Shown: in pieces, positions 1-6,900 of the stretch
Position numbering within the stretch: position 1 is the stretch's first letter
Layout of the letters: each line of letters opens with the position of its first letter
From: Paludibacteraceae bacterium
Lineage (GTDB): Bacteria > Bacteroidota > Bacteroidia > Bacteroidales > Paludibacteraceae
Length of the DNA: 12,352 bases
Direction of reading: 5' to 3'
Assembly: GCA_947445425.1 (NCBI GenBank)
Contig: CANFFA010000028.1
Coordinates: 1 to 12,352, forward strand
Translations under genes and position numbers: made by a program
The notes under the pieces: generated by a model
What the model was told of the DNA's origin: nothing
Seen by the model: the letters and a program-made list of their open reading frames with translations, nothing else
The model's database searches: none

Positions 1-306
1 ACTCATTTGCATATATATAGGATTATCTATCCCAATAAAAAATATCTTTTGTGCAGGAATGTTTTCCTTTATTAATTCTTGGATAGCTTGATACATCATT
101 ACTGTTTTACCTACACGTCGTGGACCCATGAGAACAACGGCACGTCTAATCTCAGTTTCTTTTACGTATGGGTAGAATATATTGAAGTACAAACGCTTCG
201 ACATATCTTGGTAAATTTGTTGCACAGTGCCAGACGCCCACCAGGGATTTTCATAATGCAAACGTTCTATACGTTTAGCGGTTGGAATAACAGTCTCAAA
301 ACTCAT
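1..306 (-). CDS. AAA_14/DUF4143-type ATPase, N-terminal part (runs off left edge)
   Basis: This frame was read by reverse-complementing the left edge. It starts at ATG 306-304 and stays open for 102 codons to position 1, so the gene is partial only because the window ends. Residues 61-68 read GPRRVGKT, a Walker A (P-loop) motif preceded by the hydrophobic strand AVVLM. The segment before it, with WWASGTVQQIY, and the later strand KIFFIGIDNP fit the N-terminal AAA domain of the AAA_14/DUF4143 ATPases, which are common and often multicopy in Bacteroidota. A good promoter lies 20-50 bp upstream, which fixes the start. There is no signal peptide, so the protein is probably cytoplasmic. The family has no firmly assigned cellular role, and I do not infer one. 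A second member of the same broad family is encoded divergently at 983-2179. Confidence 0.85.
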   Translation of the reverse strand, partial: MSFETVIPTAKRIERLHYENPWWASGTVQQIYQDMSKRLYFNIFYPYVKETEIRRAVVLMGPRRVGKTVMMYQAIQELIKENIPAQKIFFIGIDNPIYMQMS

Positions 307-325
307 AATAGTTCTTATTTTTGCA

Positions 326-355
326 CAAATGTACAAATAATAGGTATAAAAACAA
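326..355 (-). promoter_or_regulatory. Bacteroidota-type promoter of the left-edge ATPase gene
   Basis: Read on the minus strand, TTG (355-353) is followed after exactly 19 bp by TACATTTG (333-326). This is a perfect match to the -33 TTG / -7 TAnnTTTG pattern of the Bacteroidota primary sigma factor. Transcription would begin near 320, giving a leader of about 14 nt before the ATG at 306. No Shine-Dalgarno sequence is present, as is usual in this phylum. Confidence 0.7.
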
Positions 356-620
356 CTTATTTGAACTATTATTTAATATTAAGTCGGTAAATATTAAATT
401 TTCAGCTTATTTCTGTGTAGTAAAAAGGTAATAAGAATCAATAGAAATACCACATTTTATCCATTGATTATCATATTCAAAAGAGATACCCCCTACCCTC
501 GAAGAGATGCAAAATATAATCTTCCTATCAATTGAGTGGAATCGAACATATATCAATCAGCATAAACAAATATTTGTTTTTCGTTATTCTGTTTCATCTG
601 TTAATAATTGTTTTTAGTTG

Positions 621-676
621 TCAGATGGAACTCACACACAAACATTCAATTTTTGTGTAAAATTTGTTCCGTTTGA
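621..676. repeat. Two-tier inverted repeat (possible hairpin)
   Basis: The outer arms are 621-631 (TCAGATGGAAC) and 666-676 (GTTCCGTTTGA). All 11 positions pair if two G-T wobbles are allowed. Inside them, ACACAAA (636-642) and TTTGTGT (652-658) pair perfectly around a 9-nt loop. The left part overlaps a 19-bp sequence that recurs after the neighbouring ATPase gene. No T-run follows, so it is not an obvious terminator. Confidence 0.4.
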
Positions 677-764
677 TTTCATAACAACTGATATTTCAAT
701 ACAAATACATGTATGATAATCGATATTTCACACATTATAAATAATATTATTAGAATGGATCTAA

Positions 765-826
765 ATATTTTGTAACAAAACAAGGGTATAAAAGATGATA
801 TTTTGTAATGAAACAAGGGTATAAAA
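765..826. repeat. Two 29-bp direct repeats upstream of ATPase gene
   Basis: Positions 765-793 and 798-826 are the same 29-bp sequence with two differences. Each begins ATATTTTGTAA and ends in ACAAGGGTATAAAA, and they are separated by 4 bp (33-bp period). They lie about 160-220 bp before the ATPase start codon at 983. A tandem binding site for a regulator is one reading; a local duplication by slippage is another. Two copies and a 4-bp gap do not make a CRISPR array. Confidence 0.7.
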
Positions 827-957
827 TAATCACTCCTCAATAATCAATAAGCTTCAAAGTATCCTTGCGGCATAGTAAAAATTGGCACAAATCAAAAATT
901 GGTTGCTGTGGTGTACGATTTTTATATAAAATTGGTTTCTATAACAATCAATTTGTA

Positions 958-965
958 TATCTTTG
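958..965 (+). promoter_or_regulatory. -7 promoter element of the ATPase gene
   Basis: TATCTTTG is a perfect TAnnTTTG match ending 17 nt before the ATG at 983. The -33 region is weak: the nearest TTG, at 932-934, is 23 bp away. The element lies inside the frame extension that would begin at TTG 899, which is the main argument for starting translation at 983. Confidence 0.5.
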
Positions 966-982
966 TAGAAAATATAGCCATT

Positions 983-2179
983 ATGGAAAAATTACAAGAA
1001 AAATTTTACAAAAAAATAGGTCTAACGGAAACAAAATTTGTTCGAAGCATTATTTCTGAAATTAATTGGGAAGCTAGATTGATTGGGATAACAGGTGCCA
1101 GAGGAGTTGGAAAAACTACCTTACTTTTACAATATATAAAACTAAACCTAATGCATGATATTCATTCAACCTTATATGTCAGTTTGGACAATATCTGGTT
1201 TAGTGACCATAAATTGAGCGATTTAGTGGATATGTTTGTGAAGAAAGGTGGGAAGTGGATATTTCTCGATGAAGTTCATAAATATCCACAGTGGTCGATT
1301 GAAATAAAGAATATCTATGACGATTTTCCAGAACTAAAAATAGTATTTACGGGGTCGTCATTATTGGAGATATTGAATGCAAGGGCCGATTTAAGTCGTA
1401 GGGCTGTAATCTATTCAATGCAAGGACTTTCCTTTCGAGAGTATTTAAATATGCAAATGGGGACAGATTTTGAGATTCTAAAATTGAATGATATAATTGA
1501 ACAGCATTTTAGCATTTCGAAAGAAGTTGTAGGCAAAATTAAACCACTTCAACATTTTTCAGACTATTTAAAATGGGGGTACTATCCGTTTTTTAATGAA
1601 CAAGTTGAGCTGTTTTCAGGTCGTTTAGAGGAGGTTATCAATATGATACTTGAAGTTGAGCTTCCTTTGTTACGAGGGGTAGATATTTTTTATGTAAAAA
1701 AATTGAAGCAATTATTACTGATTATCTCTGAATCAGCACCATTCGTTCCAAATATTACAAAACTGAGCGAAAGAATAGGTATTAATCGACAAACATTACT
1801 CACTTATCTCTTTTATATGAATGAGGCGCATTTGCTGTATTCTATTTATAAAGATGCGGATGGTATCAGTTTATTACAGAAACCAGATAAATTATTTTTG
1901 GAAAATACCAATTTAATGTACACCTTGAAAGGTGCAGAGATGGATCTAGGAAATATGAGGGAAACATTTTTTGCAAATCAACTTCAATACAAACATCAAC
2001 TTGAATACGCTGATAAATCTGACTTTTTCGTTGATCGTAAGTTTACATTTGAAGTGGGCGGGAAACGGAAGGGAAAAAAACAAATTGTAAACATAGCTGA
2101 CGCTTATATTGTTGCAGATGATATTGAATTTGGGGTTGGGAATAAAATTCCTTTGTGGTTATTTGGGTTTTTATATTAA
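983..2179 (+). CDS. AAA_14/DUF4143-type P-loop ATPase
   Basis: The protein has 398 residues when started at ATG 983. The frame stays open back to TTG 899, but those 28 codons cover the -7 promoter element and read as low-complexity, so 983 is preferred. The N-terminal AAA domain has Walker A GARGVGKTT (38-46), Walker B IFLDEVH (94-100) and a sensor-1-like VFTGSS (121-126). A middle helical segment with SERIGINRQTLLTYL resembles a winged-helix part. The C-terminus contains FEVGGKRKGKK and ends IPLWLFGFLY, like the DUF4143 region, which is thought to have a nuclease-like fold in many members. Length and domain order fit complete family members. No signal peptide is seen. These ATPases are widespread and variable in Bacteroidota and their role is unclear. 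It is flanked by 19-bp direct repeats and has no operon partner. Confidence 0.88.
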   Translation: MEKLQEKFYKKIGLTETKFVRSIISEINWEARLIGITGARGVGKTTLLLQYIKLNLMHDIHSTLYVSLDNIWFSDHKLSDLVDMFVKKGGKWIFLDEVHKYPQWSIEIKNIYDDFPELKIVFTGSSLLEILNARADLSRRAVIYSMQGLSFREYLNMQMGTDFEILKLNDIIEQHFSISKEVVGKIKPLQHFSDYLKWGYYPFFNEQVELFSGRLEEVINMILEVELPLLRGVDIFYVKKLKQLLLIISESAPFVPNITKLSERIGINRQTLLTYLFYMNEAHLLYSIYKDADGISLLQKPDKLFLENTNLMYTLKGAEMDLGNMRETFFANQLQYKHQLEYADKSDFFVDRKFTFEVGGKRKGKKQIVNIADAYIVADDIEFGVGNKIPLWLFGFLY

Positions 2180-2402
2180 TCTTTTGGGTGACGGCCAAGT
2201 GTTGCTACAACAAAATAGGATTATTGTATACCCCATCCAAATGGAACTCACAAACAAACTATCCTATAATCGTATTGCTTTTTATATTTTGATTTATATA
2301 TATATTTTTACACGTAATGAAAATTAATCTATGATTGTTGGAATATTCCAACACTATTATTATCTTTCAAATTTAACTCAACTATTTGTACTTCAATAGT
2401 AA
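2180..2402. other. Intergenic region between ATPase and HU genes
   Basis: This 223-bp AT-rich gap contains the right copy of the 19-bp direct repeat (2241-2259). That copy lies inside a loose inverted repeat, ATAGGAT (2215-2221) with ATCCTAT (2261-2267). The gap also holds the 18-bp palindrome at 2336-2353 and most of the HU promoter. I see no convincing intrinsic terminator for the ATPase gene and no small gene. Confidence 0.5.
2336..2353. promoter_or_regulatory. 18-bp perfect palindrome upstream of the HU gene
   Basis: TGTTGGAATATTCCAACA is identical to its reverse complement over all 18 bp and has no loop. That form suits a dimeric DNA-binding protein better than an RNA hairpin. It lies about 32 bp upstream of the -33 element of the HU promoter and overlaps a weaker alternative promoter (TTG 2338-2340, TATCTTTC 2361-2368). 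An operator controlling the HU gene is the simplest reading, but the regulator is unknown. Confidence 0.45.
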
Positions 2403-2415
2403 ATGCTTACTTTTG
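2385..2415 (+). promoter_or_regulatory. Strong Bacteroidota-type promoter overlapping the HU frame
   Basis: TTTG (2385-2388), exactly 19 bp, then TACTTTTG (2408-2415) match the phylum promoter pattern perfectly. Transcription would begin near 2420. This is downstream of the only upstream ATG (2403) and at or past the GTG at 2418, so it affects where translation of the HU gene can start. Confidence 0.65.
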
Positions 2416-2711
2416 TAGTGAAATTAAAAATCAAAGAAATTACAAAAGCTGAAATAGTTACTGAAATTACAAAAAACACAGGACTAAATAAAGAAGATGT
2501 AGCCAACACAATTGAATCGCTAATGGAAACCATCAAAAATTCATTGGCAAACAAAGAAAATGTTTATTTAAGAGGTTTTGGAAGCTTTATTATCAAACAA
2601 AGAGCAGAAAAAACAGCCCGTAATATTTCTAAAAACACCACTATTATAATACCTGCACACTCCATTCCAGCATTTAAACCTGCTGATGTATTCATGGATG
2701 CGGTAAAATAA
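2403..2711 (+). CDS. HU-family histone-like DNA-binding protein
   Basis: HU-type proteins dimerise, bend DNA and help compact the nucleoid. From the ITKAEIV segment onward the protein is exactly 90 residues, the usual HU length. It shows the GFGSF turn (positions 46-50 of that 90) and an arm reading KTARNISKNTTIIIP, which I recall as typical of Bacteroidota HU proteins. Isoleucine stands where Escherichia coli HU has the arm-tip proline of RNP. The coordinates give the longest ATG frame, but the first 12 codons are probably not translated, because a near-perfect promoter (2385-2415) covers the ATG. Relatives as I recall them begin M-T-K-A; here that Met aligns with an ATT codon at 2439, preceded by an A-rich leader. 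The gene stands alone on the plus strand and faces the FGE-like gene. Confidence 0.9.
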   Translation: MLTFVVKLKIKEITKAEIVTEITKNTGLNKEDVANTIESLMETIKNSLANKENVYLRGFGSFIIKQRAEKTARNISKNTTIIIPAHSIPAFKPADVFMDAVK

Positions 2712-2759
2712 TAGTATCAAATGTAATTTAAGGACTTAATTTTTTTCATTGAGTCGCTA

Positions 2760-2812
2760 AAAAAAGAGCGGTGGGAATTCTGTTGTTACAGTTAAACCCA
2801 CCTCTCTTTTTT
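2760..2812. terminator. Bidirectional terminator between HU and FGE-like genes
   Basis: Arms 2760-2775 and 2797-2812 form a 16-bp stem with a single mismatch; the core pairs GGTGGG with CCCACC around a 21-nt loop. One side ends in six T and the other starts in a run of A, so it has a T-tract in both reading directions. It lies 48 bp after the HU stop and about 95 bp after the convergent FGE-like gene, and so serves both. A smaller hairpin (2733-2740 with 2748-2755) precedes it. Confidence 0.8.
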
Positions 2813-2848
2813 ACATTATACGGTTTTTTTAGAATTATTTTCACTTGC

Positions 2849-2905
2849 ATATTGAATAGATACAATAATGATTGTTCTATAACAGAACAAGAAAGTATTC
2901 AATAT
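2849..2905. repeat. Nested inverted repeats abutting the FGE-like stop codon
   Basis: ATATTGAATA (2849-2858) and TATTCAATAT (2896-2905) are perfect 10-bp inverted arms. Within the 37-bp loop, TTGTTCT (2872-2878) and AGAACAA (2884-2890) form a second perfect 7-bp stem. The outer arm ends directly at the stop codon of the minus-strand gene, so the structure would form the first part of its 3' untranslated RNA. No T-run follows, so RNA stabilisation is more likely than termination. Confidence 0.5.
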
Positions 2906-3745
2906 TCACTCTGCATCCATTGCCAATCTAAACCCAAAAATACTATTGCTTGAGTCAGGTGCAAAACCATTTCTAAGGGTAATATTACTTCCTTTTATTC
3001 TACTCATCCATCCTCCCCCTCTATTTACTCTTCGTGTACTTGATGATGGACCTTTGGGATTTAACTGCGGTGTTGAAGGATATGCACCTAAATAATCACT
3101 GCACCATTCCCATACATTTCCAGTCATGTCATATAGACCTAAAGCATTGGGCATTTTTGTTCCCACTGCATGGGGCTTTGCTTCTGAGTTTTCAAAGATC
3201 CATGCATAATTTGCTAGCTCCGAATCTAAATTGGTGCCTGAAAATTTGCTGCAATTTTGAATTCCTCCACCAGCAGCATACTCCCATTCAGCTTCGGTAG
3301 GGAGACGATAATTCTTTCCTGAACGTTGGTTTAATTTTGAAATGAATTCCTGAGTTATATTCCAACTTACATGGCAAACAGGCAAATTATCACCTTTAAA
3401 TGGGCTTGGATTTTTATTCATTATTGATTTCCACATGGCCTGTGTCACTTCGGTATCAGCCAAATAGAAATCATTCAACTTAACTTTATGTTTAGGCCTA
3501 TCGCTAAAATAGGGTGTGAGCGGCCTCGGGTTATTATCCCCCATGACAAATTCACCCCCTTTTACCTTGATAAGCTTTATACTAAAGTCAGACACTTTCG
3601 AATTAAAATTGTCTGACTTTTTTTCACCCATCACCTCAACACGCTGCAACTGTTTATTTACTTGTGATTTATGTACCTCATTCACTTGTGAATAGGTTTG
3701 AAAAACAAGGGAGTAGCAAATGAAAGTGAGTCTAATTTTATTCAT
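2906..3745 (-). CDS. Secreted SUMF1/FGE-like protein lacking the catalytic cysteines
   Basis: The 279-residue protein starts at ATG 3745; the frame is open to 3805, but the -7 promoter element lies at 3799-3792, so the longer start is unlikely. Residues 1-19 form a short Sec signal peptide with a probable cut before Gln20 (TYS|Q). The rest is an FGE-sulfatase (PF03781-type) domain: GGEFVMGDN (63-71), FYLADTEVTQAMW (93-105), YRLPTEAEWEYAAGGG (146-161), GLYDMTGNVWEWCSDY (203-218), and RGGGWMS followed by GFRLA near the end. In true formylglycine-generating enzymes the RGGS...C...R segment near the C-terminus carries two active-site cysteines; here that stretch (242-273) has none, so sulfatase activation is unlikely. 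Many Bacteroidota have such non-catalytic relatives, including gliding-motility proteins of the GldJ/GldK type, but assignment to those is not supported. Confidence 0.88.
   Translation of the reverse strand: MNKIRLTFICYSLVFQTYSQVNEVHKSQVNKQLQRVEVMGEKKSDNFNSKVSDFSIKLIKVKGGEFVMGDNNPRPLTPYFSDRPKHKVKLNDFYLADTEVTQAMWKSIMNKNPSPFKGDNLPVCHVSWNITQEFISKLNQRSGKNYRLPTEAEWEYAAGGGIQNCSKFSGTNLDSELANYAWIFENSEAKPHAVGTKMPNALGLYDMTGNVWEWCSDYLGAYPSTPQLNPKGPSSSTRRVNRGGGWMSRIKGSNITLRNGFAPDSSNSIFGFRLAMDAE
3584..3620 (-). repeat. Intragenic 11-bp inverted repeat in FGE-like gene
   Basis: AAAGTCAGACA (3584-3594) and TGTCTGACTTT (3610-3620) are perfect inverted arms around a 15-nt loop. They lie inside the coding region and encode the repeated K(V)SD motif near residues 43-54, between the signal peptide and the FGE domain. 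The arms code for a linker, so the sequence was free to form a hairpin; no function can be assigned. Confidence 0.5.
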
Positions 3746-3791
3746 AACAATCCTTTTAAAACGTAAATATTTTGATATCGTAATTTTGAAC

Positions 3792-3824
3792 CAAAAATAC
3801 ATCATTTATAACATTTAACACAAA
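3792..3824 (-). promoter_or_regulatory. Promoter of the FGE-like gene
   Basis: On the minus strand, TTTG (3824-3821) is followed after 21 bp by TATTTTTG (3799-3792), a perfect TAnnTTTG element with a slightly long spacer. Transcription would begin near 3786, leaving a leader of about 40 nt before the ATG at 3745. It separates this gene from the PATR gene upstream, which has its own terminator. Confidence 0.55.
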
Positions 3825-3879
3825 TATATGGTGAATTATTGATACTTTTTCTAGTTTAACTCTGATTATAAGATAATTA

Positions 3880-3915
3880 CACAAACAAAAAACAGGAAAG
3901 AAGATTTCTCCCCTG
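3880..3915 (-). terminator. Intrinsic terminator of the 1272-aa PATR gene
   Basis: On the minus strand, positions 3915-3906 and 3902-3893 form a 10-bp stem with two G-U pairs and a 3-nt loop. TTTTTTGTTTGT follows at once (3892-3881). It begins 30 bp after the stop codon. A short 6-bp hairpin (3932-3937 with 3941-3946) overlaps the stop codon itself. Confidence 0.85.
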
Positions 3916-3944
3916 CCCTAACCAACAAATCAGAATCAAAGATT

Positions 3945-6900
3945 CTATTTTGAAACAATTTTACGTATCCAAGTATGACTGTTTGATTGAATTCGTACAA
4001 CAAAGATGCTTTTTAAAGGTAAATTAATTGTCAAAGAATTTCCACTTGCCACTTGAGAAACCAACAATCGACCAAAAGCATCATATATTTGAATTGTAGA
4101 TTGAACAGGTAGCCCGTTTAGCATTAATTTTCCCTCATTAAAAAGCATATTTGGAACATCTATTCCAGTTGCCTTAATTTGATTCATTGTAGCCAATCGA
4201 TATGCATTTATAGAGAATCGAGTATTATCTACACCTGCCGAAGGGATCGAAAAGTGGTATTCGGAAATCAATAAATCTGTACACACCCCGTTACTATTAT
4301 CTGTAAGCAACAATTGTGATATACCGGGTGCTTGAGATGCATCCGCATTTATAATACAATCTCCGGGAGTATTTGAGTAGATACCTAAAGGCAAAGCTTG
4401 TACATTTTCAATGGGTAAGGCATTATAAGCAAAACTATTACCATTCAACACAGAGTAAATCTGAGGTTTAGCAGTTCCAGTATTCATCCATTTGACCATA
4501 TCATGTCCTATTTGATAATCAGGACTCTGCGTATCATCAATGATAAGATTTGTCTTGTCTGTACCACTTGAACTTGTGATATTGAATCGAATTTCATCCG
4601 ACAAATCTGTACTCACGCTAGATTTAACCGTTTGGCGACTAGTAATATCAAAAGTCAAGTTACTTGAAACCAAAGAAGCATCTGCTTGAATAAAATAAGC
4701 CGTAAACGGAGCAATTGTTCCAAGTTCCGCTCGTGTAAATGTAGCATAGTAATAACCCTCGCAAAAAAGTGTCAATAGATTTGTATTTATCCCCGTAGCA
4801 GTATAATTACTGAGATACGGACAACCCACTAAGTTCCATCCCTGATGTATAGCAGCTGCCCCCGCCGTTCCAGCATTTAATGCCACAGCAACATTATGAA
4901 CAGACTCACTGGCAACCAATGCAGTAGTTAATGGGAAACGAACATAATAGGGTCCTTGACCATCAGGTAAACCATAAATATAACCGGTATCTTTCTTGAG
5001 AGTAGTACCCGCAGACATTGTTTTCCAATTAGAGCCTGCCGCCAAATTGGCACGAGTCATCCCATTGTAATACTTTATAAATATATTGGTACCGACCGTC
5101 ATAGCACTTCCATCGGCTTTAATAATAGGCGTAGTGGTCATGTTAATATTACAAGGAAAGGCAAGGAAATACCACTGCGAACCGTCCATGAGCTTATCAT
5201 AATAGACATTTCCACTAACCGTCAACCCACCGGCACCTAAATAGAGACTGAAAGAGGTAGTAGCATCTGACTTTAAAACGACATCGCCGGCTATTGTAAG
5301 TGTATAAGGAGTAGAGGCGTGGAAATTTAATTTACCGCCTGTGCCCACTGTCACAGTTTTTACCGAAGCCGAAGCATCCACAGTTAATACTCCACCACTA
5401 GAAACAGTAATATCGCTACCAGTGGTTAAACCTAAACCAGAGATTGTTGAGGCGCCCGTAACTTTAAAATTCGAATAGGAGAGTGCTGAACCTACATTGG
5501 TACTTCCGTTTGTCAATTGCAGCTGAATAGAAATACCATCGCCGGCATCAACCGTGGCAGCAGGCGTTACCGAAAAAGTGGCAACTCCACTTCCATTAGT
5601 GGCAGCTACTACCACTACATCATTGATAGATGAAGTTCTACTGGTCCCATCAACAAGAAAAGACTCATCGGTAGTAGCATCCGCATCGGTGATGGTCAGG
5701 TCGTATTTGAAATTATAGCCAGACACCAAATTATTATATTGATCTTTTGCAGTACAAGTAATCGTACTCGCCGTACTTCTTGCCAAGGGTGTATTGATGG
5801 AAACGGTAGAATTTGATGATGGAGCACCTACTGCTATTGTTTGAGAAACTGTTGAATTATTATATCCTACTGATAATACCACTATGGTTTTAGAACCAGC
5901 AGTTTGAAGTAAAGTAGACAAAGCGGGATTAAAGGTAATTTGTCCTGCCACCGTTTTATCATAAGCAGATGAACTCAGGGTAGTACCATTTACAGTGATA
6001 CTTGAAATGCCAGAGCGCCAGCTTGGATCATCCGTAAAAGTAATATCAAAAGTACCATCCACGGTGGCAGTAGGAGATGCAGTCAAGGTTAATGCTGCTT
6101 GTGTACCCACCGGCACCACTTCACCTGTATTTAATATTTGTGCTGCAGCCAAAGAGGCGCCATCCGAGAAAACGATTTGAAGCAATTGCCCGGCGGTTAA
6201 ACCAGAACTATTACTACCCACAAAAATTTTACCTGCCGTACCACTAATACCAGCAGTTCCAGTCCATCCAGTAATGGTAAGTATTGTACCCGCAGTCCAT
6301 GAGACACCATGACTGTCTAAAAAACTTAATGTGTGTGCACCTGTCCCCAAACCCAAAGTAGAATTATCAGTTAAATTCATTAATCCAACAGTTTCTGAAT
6401 AGCCACTAGTTGCCCCCGTACTCAAAGTACCGCCACCAAAAACGACTGTACTGCCGTCGGGAATCACTCCGGATGCTCCAAGACACAAAGTACCAGCACC
6501 TATAGAGGTAAAACTTGTATAGGTATTTGCAGCGGAAAGAGTCCAGGTACTGGTACCAAGTTTGTCAATAGCACCAGTGTTTGAAATCACCCCAGTAATG
6601 ACCCCACCATTCGAACCATTGCCACCAAGGGTCAAATTTCCAGTTCCACTAATGGTATTTGTAAGATTAATTGTACCCAAGGAAGTCGCAAACATACCAG
6701 TACCACTGGCTCCAAAGGTGATCGGACCACTGAAGGTTGCTGCAGAGGCTGAATTGTTCCGAACTGTACCCCCCCCGGCAATTCCAGTACCATTTATGAT
6801 TAAGGGTTCAGCTGTAGAGTAGTTGATACCACCCAAATCGAGATTAGCACCCGAAGCGATCTCTGTAGCACCATCTACGGTACCCAAAGCCGAACTGCTG

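Larger units (their letters stand above)
307..982. other. Long AT-rich divergent intergenic region with repeats, no gene
   Basis: No convincing coding frame exists in these 676 bp between the two divergent ATPase starts. The region holds the minus-strand promoter at 326-355, a 16-bp perfect palindrome AAACAAATATTTGTTT at 564-579, a pairable stem structure at 621-676, two 29-bp direct repeats at 765-826, and the -7 element of the plus-strand ATPase at 958-965. Short open frames here are low-complexity and have no recognisable protein content. The size and repeat load suggest a complex regulatory region, or the remains of an insertion or rearrangement; the sequence does not decide between these. 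Confidence 0.6.
625..2259. repeat. 19-bp direct repeats flanking the ATPase gene (625-643 and 2241-2259)
   Basis: ATGGAACTCACACACAAAC at 625-643 and ATGGAACTCACAAACAAAC at 2241-2259 differ at one base. They bracket about 1.6 kb that contains the complete ATPase gene and its upstream repeats. Nothing else typical of a mobile element, such as an integrase, transposase or terminal inverted repeat, is visible between them. The coordinates give the outer limits of the pair. Confidence 0.5.

Noticed and set aside
79..390. Plus-strand open frame at 79-390
   Set aside because: It is antisense to the left-edge ATPase, which has a Walker A motif and a good promoter.
765..826. Mini CRISPR from the two 29-bp repeats
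   Set aside because: There are only two copies with a 4-bp gap, and no spacers or cas genes are present.
899..982. TTG start at 899 for the ATPase
   Set aside because: The added 28 residues cover a perfect -7 promoter element and are low-complexity; ATG 983 gives a normal N-terminus.
1..2402. Defence island built around the two ATPases
   Set aside because: No nuclease, methylase, toxin or other defence gene is next to them; the family alone is not evidence of defence.
2109..3300. Short plus-strand frames at 2109-2327, 2771-2953 and 3034-3300
   Set aside because: They overlap the ATPase end, the terminator region or the FGE-like gene antisense, and show no domain, promoter or composition of a real protein.
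3746..3805. ATG at 3805 as start of the FGE-like gene
   Set aside because: It lies within the promoter spacer, and the added residues would precede a normal signal peptide starting at 3745.
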